Below are positions 1-10,300 of a stretch of DNA of 64,000 nt, in pieces. The stretch's first letter is position 1. Each line of letters begins with the position of its first letter. Both the position numbers and the translations under genes were made by a program. The stretch covers positions 1-64,000 of the forward strand of contig CAJNDS010000751.1 in the NCBI GenBank assembly GCA_905221605.1, read 5' to 3'. This stretch comes from Symbiodinium natans (Eukaryota > Sar > Dinophyceae > Suessiales > Symbiodiniaceae). Under the pieces are notes generated by a model that searched no databases, was not told the origin of the DNA, and was given only the letters and a program-made list of their open reading frames with translations.

Positions 1-190
1 TCAACAGCAATGCATGCGGAGGGCAAAGTTCGGCCTCGCGAGTGCTGAGGGTTGCAGCTGAGAGAGGCTGAGAGAGGGCCTAGCTGAGAACGCAACACCT
101 CAAGCGAGGTAATTTTTAGTTTAGTTTCACCTTGACCAACGGCCCCTTCGGGTGGCTACGCGACGCAGCGTGCAGACGTAAAATTCACCT
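1..190. repeat. 3' end of a 2.1-kb tandem unit (partial copy)
   Basis: This segment matches the last ~190 bases of the two full units at 191-2316 and 2882-5003. It includes the hairpin-like TTCGGCCTCG...CTGAGGG motif at 29-52 and the CCCCTTCGGGTGGCTACGC motif near 141. It abuts the next unit directly, so the array probably continues to the left of the window. No coding frame is supported. Confidence 0.85.
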
Positions 191-2316
191 GGCTCAAGGT
201 TTCGGCTCAACCCCGGTGGGGTGCTCAGGTAGAGAGCGTCTTTAGTGCCGTTGTGGCTGGCCCTGGGGCTTGTAAGTAAGGGTAGGTTCCGTTTTGAGGC
301 CCTGGCAAAACTGTGTTTGCTCGTAGGCCGGCTGACCGGCTAAGCTGTCATAGAGCGGCGGCCCGCCAACTGCTGCCGACGACGAAGGACGTTCGAGTGC
401 ACAGTTTTCGGCCTCGCTTCGCTAGCGGGAAGCTTTTCGTCCTCGCGTTGCTGAGGGAACCTTGTGGCCTACAGTCTGCTCTGGGTCACAGTGAGAGTTG
501 CAGCCTCGCATTGCTTGAGGGGTGACGCAAGCCTGTTGCTCACCAGAGATTCCTGCTGTCTCTGGGTGAGCAAAACCCACCGACCCTCATTTGGATTGAG
601 GGCTGTGCTGAAGGTGAGTTTGGGTTCCTCGCTCACTTGTGTGGAAACCGAAGGTGAGACCGAAACACGGGGGAAACGGCCAGGCACGCTGCAGACAGTG
701 CAGGCCAACGTCGCACTGCAAGAGGCATCCTTGCAGTGGCGACAGGAGTGTCCCGAACAATTGCGGTGTGCTCGAGCCCAAGCTTGCAGGTTATCGGGGA
801 TCTGCAAGCTGAGCACAACAGGATTTTCTTCGCAGGTAGAATCAGGTAGAAAAGATTTGGCCCAACCCTGGTGGATCTGCCTGGACATAAATAACCAGAG
901 GCATCAGTGTCATAAAGCTCATTGACTGGTGCTACTGAGAAACCGTTGCCAAGGAACTTGCAGTAGGACTGTGGTGCGGCGCAGTGCAAGTTGAAGAGCA
1001 GCTGGTGGTGGCTGCTCCCCGGAAAACCAATTCCAAGAAGCCTCCTTCGGCCTCGCTCCGTGCTGAGGGTTTGTAAGGGTTGGTATTGGCCGGAAAGGAT
1101 TCAGATGGAGGTTACCCGATCTTCGCGCTTTTCCCATCTGAAGGGAACCAATGGTAATCAGCCTGCTGGACATGGCAGGCCTGCTTTTGTTTACATCCAC
1201 GTCTCCTGCAAGGGCTGGGGTCTGTCCGTGCACACAGACAAGGCGGAACCTTGCAGATGGTTAGGTCCTCGCGGCACGGCCGCTGGAGGTTGTTTGAAGA
1301 TGTTGGCTCTCACTATCTGGTGAGTGGTTTGTATGGGCACTTGCTGGGGCAAGGCGGCTCTGGCGTCTGAGGATGGTACATGTGCTGGCTGCTGAGTACG
1401 GGCCACCGAAAGAGACCTGTGGTAAGACAAGCGATGAAAGGAGCCGAACTCCTAAAGAAAGGACAGACTAGCTCACGCGGACGCCACGCAGAGTATGTGT
1501 TACTATCTTCAGATGTTGGAGCCAAATTGCCAGCCTTGTGACGTGAGATGTGGTGTTTGGATTCGGCCTCAAGCACTGGAAGGCCTACAACAACAAATCC
1601 GAATGAAAACTGTGGTCCTAAGACACGCGGTGCAGCTGCTTATACGTGGCACCGCGGGGGTCACAAAGAGATAGAGGGCTTGCCAGCAGGGGAACTCTGT
1701 CTAAAGAGAGCCCTGGCTCAGTGAGGAGCTGAGGGCCTGGCTGCGCTGATGCAGCGGAATGGTTGTTCGGCCTCGCCTACGATGAGGGAACAACAGTCAA
1801 TGCTTCTCTGCAGTGTCGGTCCGGGTTAGTAGGAGCGAGAACGCCGGGACCTCGAGCTGCAGTTTTACCATGAAGCAACCGCGTGAGATGCATTATTGGT
1901 CAACTGGTGAGTAAGAGCGAGAAAGCCAGGGTGACGCTACTTTGGGGGAGGCTGCAAGGCACGGTTAGTAAGTGCGAGAAAGCCGGAGCTGCGGACGAAC
2001 CTGGAGTAGCAGTTTTTCATACCTCACGTGTTTCACTTTGCGGCCTCGCATGCGCTGAGGAAATATGCCTCGAACAGAACATCCAGTGCTGGGTGGGGAT
2101 TGCCAAACTTACGGAGGCTGATGCCACAACAAGTGCCTCAACAGCAATGCATGCGGAAGGCAAAGTTCGGCCTCGCGAGTGCTGAGGGTTGCAGCTGAGA
2201 GAGGGCCTAGCTGAGAACGCAACACCTCAAGCGAGGTAATTTTTAGTTTAGTTTCACCTTGACCAACGGCCCCTTCGGGTGGCTACGCCTCGCAGCGTGC
2301 AGACGAAAATTCACCT
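191..2316. repeat. 2.1-kb non-coding tandem unit, copy A
   Basis: This unit and the one at 2882-5003 are highly similar end to end, both starting GGCTCAAGGTTTCGG and ending AAATTCACCT. Differences are single bases and short indels. The unit is dotted with short pyrimidine/purine inverted motifs of the form TTCGGCCTCG, a 4-9 base loop and CTGAGGGAA, for example near 1046, 1766 and 2166. Short frames inside it are broken differently in the two copies, and none resembles a known protein. I recognise no terminal repeats or transposase, so it could be a satellite-like repeat, a non-autonomous element or a duplicated non-coding RNA locus. Confidence 0.8.
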
Positions 2317-2570
2317 GGAGCGGCCTTGTACGCCTCCTGGAGAAGTATGATGAGGAGCTACTGGCAACCATACGTGGATTGGTCAGAACGTACGACGGCA
2401 AGGCCAGCGCGCTTTGGATGGCGTGCGTAGGCAATGTAGGGCCATTTGCCCAGCACCTGCTGGATGCCGGGATTGCAAAACGAGGATGGGATGGAACCCT
2501 ACTTTCGGTTCCGGCAACAGAGATCCAGAAAATCACGCTGGGCATGCCGTATGACGAAGCTGATGAGTGA
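2317..2570 (+). CDS. Unrecognised short coding-like frame in the spacer between repeat units
   Basis: The frame runs from the unit A/spacer junction to a TGA at 2568-2570 and lacks its own convincing start. Its translation (about 84 residues) reads like ordinary protein, with acidic and hydrophobic alternation and few low-complexity runs, unlike the surrounding repeats. The segment SGLVRLLEKYDEELLATI could be helical. I do not recognise a family. It could be a stranded exon or chance. The only support is composition and the absence of this sequence from the flanking repeat units. Confidence 0.2.
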
Positions 2571-2659
2571 GCAGCGCAAGCCAGACAAGAAACATGGATA
2601 GTGGTCAGAGAGGCACCAAAAAACCGAATCAAAATACCGCCTCGGCGTGCTGGCTGAGG

Positions 2660-2790
2660 AGTTTCGGCCTCGACTTCGGTCTGAGGGGTGCAAGAGAGGG
2701 AACTTCGGCCTCAGCATGGCCTGAGGGACTTTCGGCCTCGACCACGGTCTGAGGGAATGGATTTCGGCCTCGACAAATGTCTGAGGGAAG
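2660..2790. repeat. Cluster of four TTCGGCCTCG...CTGAGGG hairpin-like motifs
   Basis: Four copies of the motif start near 2663, 2704, 2731 and 2763, only ~27-41 bases apart. Each has a TTCGGCCTC(G/A) left arm, a variable 7-9 base centre and a CTGAGGG(G/A) right arm. CCTC can pair with GAGG, and the outer TTC with GAA. Variable centres between constant arms suggest that the arms matter or that they spread by copying. Confidence 0.75.
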
Positions 2791-2881
2791 TGAGGGCTAG
2801 TACCGGTAGTCTCACTGTGCAGAGTTTGTAGTTTGTATGTTTCACCCTCTAACCTCAGCCCCTTCGGGTGGCTACGCCAAG

Positions 2882-5003
2882 GGCTCAAGGTTTCGGCTCA
2901 ACCCCGGTGGGGTGCTCAGGTAGAGAGCGTCTTTAGTGCCGTTGTGGCTGGCCCTGGGGCTTGTAACTAAGGGTAGGTTCCGTTTTGAGGCCCTGGCAAA
3001 ACTGTGTTTGCTCGCAGGCCGGCTGACCGGCTAAGCTGTCATAGAGCGGCGGCCCGCCAACTGCTGCCGACGACGAAGGACGTTCGAGTGCACAGTTTTC
3101 GGCCTCGCTTCGCTGGAGGGAAGCTTTTCGTCCTCGCGTTGCTGAGGGAACCTTGTGGCCTACAGTCTGCTCTGGGTCACAGTGAGAGTTGCAGCCTCGC
3201 TTTGCTTGAGGGGTGACGCTAGCCTGTTGCTCACCAGAGATTCCTGCTGTCTCTGGGTGAGCAAAACCCACCGACCCTCATTTGGATTGAGGGCTGTGCT
3301 GAAGGTGAGTTTGGGTTCCTCGCTCACTTGTGTGGAAAACGAAGGTGAGACCGAAACACGGGGGAAAACGGCCAGGCACGCTGCAGACAGTGCAGGCCAA
3401 CGTCGCACTGCAAGCGGCATCCTTGCAGTGGCGACAGGAGTGTCCCGAACAATTGCGGTGTGCTCGAGCCCAAGCTTGCAGGTGTTCGGGGATCTGCAAG
3501 CTGAGCACAACAGGATTTCTTCGCAGGTAGAATCAGGTGGAAAAGATTTGGCCCAACCCTGGTGGATCTGCCTGGACACAAATAACCAGAGGCATCAGTG
3601 TCGTAAAGCTCATTGACTGGTGCTACTGAGAAACCGTTGCCAAAGAACTTGCAGTAGGACTGTGGTGCGGCGCAGTGCAAGTTGACGAGCAGCTGTTGGT
3701 GGCAGCTCCCCGGAAAACCAATAGTCCAAGAAGCCTCCTTCGGCCTCGCTCCGTGCTGAGGGTTTGTAAGGGTTGGTATTGGCCGGAAAGGATTCAGGTG
3801 GAGGTTACCCGATCTTCGCGCTTTTCCCATCTGAAGGCAACCAATGGTAATCAGCCTGCTGGACATGGCAGGCCTGCTTTTGTTACATCCACGTCTCCTG
3901 CAAGGGCTGGGGTCTGTCCGTGCACACAGACAAGGCGGAACCTTGCAGATGTTTAGGTCCTCGCGGCACGGCCGCTGGAGGTTGTTTGAAGATGTTGGCT
4001 CTCACTATCTGGTGAGTGGTTTGAATGGGCACTTGCTGGGGCAAGGCGGCTCTGGCGTCTGAGGATGGTACATGTGCTGGCTGCTGAGTACGGGCCACCG
4101 AAAGAGACCTGTGGTAAGACAAGCGATGAAAGGTCCTAAACTCTAGGACAGGCTAGCTCACGCGGACGCCACGCAGAGTATGTGTCACTATCTTCAGATG
4201 TTGGAGCCAAATTGCCTAGCCGTGTGACGTGAGATGTGGTGTTTGGATTCGGCCTCAAGCACTGGAAGGCCTACAACAACAAATCCGAATGAAAACTGTG
4301 GTCCTAAGACACGCGGAGCAGCTGCTTATACGTGGCACCGCGGGGGTCACATAGAGATAGAGGGCTTGCCAGCAAGGGAACTCTGTCTAGAGAGAGCCCT
4401 GGCTCAGTGAGGAGCTGAGGGCCTGGCTGCGCAGATGCAGCGGAATGGTTGTTCGGCCTCGCCTCCGCTGAGGGAACAACAGTCAATGCTTCTCTGCAGT
4501 ATCGGTCCGGGTTAGTAAGAGCGAGAACGCCGGGACCTCGAGCTGCAGTTTTACCATGAAGCAACCGCGTGAGATGCATTATTGGTCAACTGGTGAGTAA
4601 GAGCGAGAAAGCCAGGGTGACGCTACTTTGGGGGAGGCTGCAAGGCACGGTTAGTAAGTGCGAGAAAGCCGGAGCTGCGGACGAACCTGGAGTAGCAGTC
4701 TTTCATACCTCACGTGTTTCACTTTGCGGCCTCGCATGCGCTGAGGAAATATGCCTCGAACAGAACATCCAGTGCTGAGTGAGGATTGCCAAACTTACGG
4801 AGGCTGATGCCACGACAAGTGCCTCAACAGCAATGCATGCGGAGGGCAAAGTTCGGCCTCGCGAGTGCTGAGGGTTGCAGCTGAGAGAGGGCCTAGCTGA
4901 GAACGCAACACCTCAAGCGAGGTAATTTTTAGTTTAGTTTCACCTTGACCAACGGCCCCTTCGGGTGGCTACGCCTCGCAGCGTGCAGAAGAAAAATTCA
5001 CCT
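2882..5003. repeat. 2.1-kb non-coding tandem unit, copy B
   Basis: Second complete copy of the unit at 191-2316, in the same orientation and separated from it by a 565-base spacer. It carries the same hairpin-like motifs (for example near 3739, 4452 and 4852) and small indels relative to copy A. It ends at AAATTCACCTG, after which unique sequence begins. Frame-breaking differences between the copies argue against protein coding. Confidence 0.8.
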
Positions 5004-6234
5004 GTAATGTTTGCCCAGTTGGTGCCATGTGGTGTTTTACTGTACAGAGAGAAGCATGAGAGTTTTTGTGCTGCATGACGTGACATGAGCATGTTTGGTT
5101 TTGCCCAAAGTCCCTAAAGCATGTTTGGGTTGACTGCGACACATGTTTTGTCTTGTTGGCATGGCCCAGGATGAGTTTTGAAGCACTTGAAACTGCTTGA
5201 GAGCAGTAGTGAAGAAGTGCGTGTCAGAACTCTGAGGTTCTGTCTTGCTGCAACTCACTCCGTGTCCCCGCCACTTCGTTCGTTGCCGGTGGACGTGTAG
5301 GATGGGAGTAGGAGTGCAGAGTGGACTCTGAAGCTTCGCTGTTTTGCTGTTCGGAAGTGACCTGAAGTCCCCGAGGTGTAGACCAAAGCAGTTGCATTGT
5401 TCTTTTGCTTTACCTCCTTTGTAGAACAAAGTTGAGATGGAATTCGTAGCTTTTTGGAGCCCTTAGCTCTTGGAGAGAGCTTGCTGCAAGAACTGAAGCT
5501 TGCTGAACACTTTGGTGTTTGGCTCAAGTGCGGAGTGAAAAAGAGACAGCTGCGCGAGCTCTGCTTTTCACAAAAGCCTGCAGCAAGCCTGCCAACCAAC
5601 AATCAGCTCGTAAGTCGGAGGATTGCTCTTTAACACGCTAATTCAGTCCAAGCTTACAAATCAAGCGCAAGTCCAAGCAAAACATGTTATGCTGCTTCCT
5701 AATCAAGTTTGGGGCTTTACCGCAAACTTTTGGAAAGAACTTTTCAAAACGACTTTGGGAAAACTTTAAGCTTTTTCTTAAAACCTTCCGAAATGAAGAT
5801 CTCAGACATAAACCCTCGAGGAAGAACAAAAACGGTGTCGAAGACAAAGCATGTTGGCCACACTGCTCATTCTTAAGCTTATCGATCTTACGTGGGGCCT
5901 TTTCTCCTTTCTTCAAGTTGCTTCTAAAAGCGGTCTCTCCGGCCAATTCCGTCCTTAGCCACCAACATCTTCCCAAGTCCTTGGAAGACATTATCCAGAG
6001 GCGTGAAAACCTTGTTGCGTGTCACCACACGAAATCCTGAGATAAAGGTTCGAAACCATGTGCACGTAGCCCCACTAACAACCAGACCAAACCCCCAGAT
6101 GCAAGTCTAAGACCCCCATGGACTGATCAGCTTTGGCGCCTACGGGCTTCACCTGTTTAGAACATGAGGAGGACAAAAAGGTTCTGCCAAAGCTTCACTC
6201 ACTCCAGAAAACAACCCAAACCCATCAAGGTGGC
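5004..6234. other. Unique sequence without a recognisable gene
   Basis: This is less GC-rich than the repeats on either side. Frames of about 118 codons exist on both strands near 5640-6040, but neither resembles a known family and they overlap each other. It is the flank into which the copia element C2 inserted. Confidence 0.6.
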
Positions 6235-6239
6235 TCCAG
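6235..6239. repeat. Target-site duplication TCCAG, left copy (element C2)
   Basis: The five bases TCCAG lie immediately before the LTR beginning AGTTGATATATG. The same five bases follow the LTR end at 35346-35350. A 5-bp duplication is the usual length for Ty1/copia integration, and it pairs these two distant LTRs as the ends of one original insertion. Confidence 0.8.
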
Positions 6240-6754
6240 AGTTGATATATGTGACCCTCCTAGTTTCCCAGTTGACACGTGATGTGCACTTGAGTTGTCT
6301 ACTATGAGTGTGAAGCATAGGCACGAGGACATGTCAGGCAGTGCAGATTTCTTTTGGCTTGGTGAGACCTTGTTTTGAGTGGGAAGAACCGTTTTCTGTT
6401 CGTTTTCTCGAAACTCGTTTGTCGGAACTCGTTTCCTGTTTGTGACCTGGTATTTGGTGACCAGAAGTGACTCAAGCCAGTTTAAGTCTGCACAGAACTC
6501 AGCAGAGCACTAAGAGGTGCTAGGAACCTACCCACAGTGTTTAGGAGTAGAAGTTCCATGGCTGAGTGTTTTCACCTGAAGTACCTTTGTTTTCCCATGT
6601 CTGGCAGACAGTGTTTGAAGCTGGAGAGCCGTGCTCGCATTGGCTCAAGACGAGCGGAGCTCGAGAAGCTGTGAACAGCGCAGTGAAAAGAGTCCGCACT
6701 TCGTGCTGTGAGGGTTGAGTGTAGTCTTGACCTGAGGTCCCTTAGGCCCCCGAA
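6240..6754 (+). repeat. 5' LTR of C2, left part
   Basis: It starts AGTTGATATATGTG and matches the 3' LTR at 34809-35345 up to the point where C1 inserted. The missing last 21 bases lie at 16801-16821, beyond C1. Bases 6750-6754 (CCGAA) are the left copy of the C1 target duplication, CCGTA with one change. Total LTR length is 536 bases against 537 for the 3' LTR. Confidence 0.85.
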
Positions 6755-7277
6755 AGTTGATATATGTGACCCTCCTAGTTTCCCAGTTGACACGTGATGT
6801 GCACTTGAGTTGTCTGCTATGAGTGTGAAGCATAGGCACGAGGACATGTCAGGCAGTGCAGATTTCTTTTGGCTTGGTGAGACCTTGTTTTGAGTGGGAA
6901 GAACCGTTTTCAGTTCGTTTTCTCGAAACTCGTTTGTCGGAACTCGTTTCCTATTTGGTGACCAGAAGTGACTCAAGCCAGTTTAGGTCTGCACAGAGCT
7001 CAGCAGAGCACCTAAGAGGTGCTAGGAGCCTACCCACAGTGTTTAGGAGTAGAAGTTCCATGGCTGAGTGTTTTCGCCTGAAATACCTTTGTTTTCCCAT
7101 GTCTGGCAGACAGTGTTTGAAGCTGGAGAGCCGTGCTCGCATTTGGCTCAAGACGAGCGGAGCTCGAGAAGCTGTGAACAGCGCAGTGAAAAGAGTCCGC
7201 ACTTCGTGCTGTGAGGGTTGAGTGTAGTCTTGACCTGAGGTCCCTTAGGCCCCGTAGCTGTGCCACGAGTTTCAACG
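6755..7277 (+). repeat. 5' LTR of C1
   Basis: It begins AGTTGATATATG and ends GAGTTTCAACG, with GTTGA/TCAAC as near-terminal inverted bases. It matches 16273-16795 almost exactly and at the same length. It should carry the element promoter and polyadenylation signals, but I could not identify a TATA-like box with confidence. Confidence 0.9.
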
Positions 7278-7289
7278 TGGTAGCGGAGC
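7278..7289 (+). other. Primer-binding site of C1
   Basis: TGGTAGCGGAGC follows the 5' LTR with no gap. It matches the typical initiator-methionine site TGGTAGCAGAGG at 10 of 12 bases, and that tRNA is the usual primer for copia elements. The gag ATG follows 13 bases later. Confidence 0.7.
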
Positions 7290-7302
7290 TTCGTGCTCCA
7301 GC

Positions 7303-10300
7303 ATGGACACTGGTGAAGAACGTGTGCCTGGACGAGACCGTTCTCCGAGAGGCCGCAGTGCAAGCAGCCTGAGTTCCACAGGGCTTTCTGGTGCAAGGTC
7401 ACCAAGTGCCCGTGGGAGAAGAGAACGTGGAAGGTCTTTGCCAGCGCGACCAGCTTCAGTTCCACGCGGAGTAGACCCAAGGCAGTGGACAGCTACGACT
7501 GGAGCAGGCCATCAGCCATCAGTCGGGGCTGTGCCTTCGTTTGGACCTCAGTTCTACCAGATGGGAACACCCCCTCAGACGGCACCACAAGAACCCCTTC
7601 AAGTTCCGAATATGCAGTTGCCCGTTGCACCTGGAGTAGCTCAACAGATGGAGTTCACGAGAGCAATGCTGCAAGCGCAGGACGAGCAGATCCGACAGCA
7701 GGCAGCTCAACTTCAACAGATGAGTGCCATGCTTACGCAAGCATTGCAGCTTGCAAGTGCGAATGCTGCCAATGCGCATATTGCAGCAGCTGCAGCTTCA
7801 TCGTCGACGAGTCCTACACCTGGAGGAGACCCCTCAGCAGCACCTGCGAATGCATCGACTGTGGACATGGAAGTAGACTCTGGTGTACGAAACAAGAGAG
7901 CAGAGGGTTACATTCCACAGTTGCCTCAGCTGAACTATGCGTCCATGACGAGCAGACATGCTGAAATCCGAGTTTGGACAGCCTACAGAGACGAACTTAC
8001 GAGTTGGCTTTGTTTGCTCGACGACCGCTACGCTACGGAATTGCAAGAAGCGATCAGTAGCAATGTGGAAGTCTTGCAAGTGAGGCTTGAAGCCGGGAAA
8101 GCAGCCCGGTCAACCAAACTTTGGTTTTTGCTTCGTCAGTCCATGAGCAAGTTCCAACGTGGGCAAGATTTGGTGCATCTCATCGAGGTGAAACAAATGG
8201 GAGCAAGTGCCGGATACGAACTCTGGCGCTCGTTGAACAACGAATTGTCAGTTCGCTCCAGAGTGGAGGGACAGGCCCTCCGCGAACAGGCGTTAGGCCT
8301 GGTGCCACCAAAGCATCTCAAGCGACCACTTGATGTCGCCAGGTGGTACACCACCGAGCTTCTCAAGTTCGAGGCGCAGGTGAAGCATCGCTTCCCGGAG
8401 TTGCTCATCGGAGAACAAGAGGGAGTCCTGTGCCTGATGAAGCACTTGGATTCTGAGACCAAGAGATATCTGCTCCTCCATCACTCAACAAAGAGCATGG
8501 GTGAGCTGATGACTGGTTTGCAGTTTTACGACGAGCAGCTTCGTGTGATGGACTTCCAGAGAGAAGGAGCATCCGGGTATGCGAATGCCTTCAAGGGTGG
8601 CAGAGGCGGAAAGGGCGACAGAGACAAGAGCAACAAAGGCCCCAAGGGCAACAAAGGCAACAAAGGCGAGAAAGGAGAAAAGGGACAGAAGGGTGGCAAA
8701 GCGAAAGGAAAGGACAAGAAAGGCGACCAAGGCGGAAAAGGAGACAGAGCTCGGAGCAAGAGCAGAGAAGCGAAGAAGACAGATGTCTGCCGGAACTGCG
8801 GGAAGACTGGACACTGGGCACGCGACTGCTGGGCACCTCCGAAGGACAAAGCCGCAGCGGCGACGAGCCAGGGCGTTACGACGCAGCCAGAGGCACCATC
8901 GTCTTCATCGTCTACATCGGCGAAAGCAGCAGCGCAGCCCACAACCAAAGGCAGTGGAAAAGCACAGTCATCAATCAAGACGTTTCTGGAAGGATATCAC
9001 TTCGGTATGATGCTCACGAACCAGGTGGTTAGTTTTCCTTCAGATGATCGCGTTTACTGGTTGATTGACTCTGGTAGTTCGTTCCACATCATCACGAGAG
9101 AGACGCTTGAGAGCAACCACGTGAAGATCCTGAGTTGGTTGGAAGGACGCCCTAAGTCATATGCGGAGACTGCGACTGGAGATTCCGTTGAAATTGGCGG
9201 ATCAACACATGTTTTAGTGGAAGTTTGCTTTGAAACCACCACCCCAGCATCATCGAAGAGCAGTTCTGAGCATGAGGGTGACGCTGTGTACATGTGTAGG
9301 GCTAGGTTTGAAGCCGTCATTTCCGATCAGATCAAGCACAATTTGCTGAACATCAACTTGCTTTGTCAGAATGGAAGTTGGGAGCCAGCGATGTGCGACC
9401 AGCAGGGCGTAATTACCGTCCGGAAGCACGGCGTAACGCTGAGACCAACCATGTTTGCTTCAGTTAGTTGGCTTGCGTCAGTTCGGAATGACCATCCTTT
9501 AGCGCTGAAACCGCAGGATTTGATCGCCAAAACGGAACAGTTTCGTCGAAGTCGGTCTCGCAAGTCGTCTTCGAGTCGTGATTTTCATCGTTCGACTTCG
9601 AATCGAGGTCATCGCAGCTCTGCGAGAGTGTGTGTTGAGCCCGAAAACCCCGAATTGCTGGATGTTTCATGTCTTGATGAGGTAGTTGATTGCGAGTTTC
9701 AGACGAGCCACGAACATGTTGACCTGGACCAAGGCGAAGCTAAGGACAGACTAAGGACAGTCGGTGACGTTTCCGGCTCTGCGAGGGATCAACTTCAATT
9801 TTTCAGTCATGTGGATACGCCAGCTGTTCGTGAGCTTGATAGGGATGAGCGCTTGATTTTTAGTGAAGACAACAGCGTTATCTCACACAAGCAACAGGAC
9901 AACAGCACCACACCAGCAGTCGAGTGGCTTGTATTTGAAAATGACAGCAGCGTTATCTCACACAAGCAACAGGACAACAGCACCACACCAGCAGTTGAGC
10001 GTCTTGTGCATGAGCATGGTAGGGAAACAGTTGTCTGTCGTGCTTGCTTGGAGGATTTCCCTGATGAGGTTGAGACTGGCAGCTTGGATTGCTCAAAGAG
10101 GCGAAGTTTTCCTAGAGCAGGACAGATAGGAGACCGCCGCTATGGATCCGAGTGCCACGATGCAACGGAGCATTCAACAGTTGGAAGGCATGCGCCAGGG
10201 GGCGAGACGCAGGAGACTGATATTGTTGGAAGCCCACGCCGCGCAGCACGGCATAGAGCTGCCACAGACGCTCCGAGAGGAGCTCCAGGCGTCGTATGCC

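Noticed and set aside
313-925. Short frames within the 2.1-kb repeat units (70-153 codons)
   Set aside because: The paired copies in the two units diverge by frameshifts and both strands are open, so there is no sign of protein-level conservation.
7253-7277. CCGTAGCTGTGCC at copia LTR ends as a spliced-leader relict
   Set aside because: Only CCGTAGC matches the leader and the phrase is part of every LTR copy, so it is LTR sequence.
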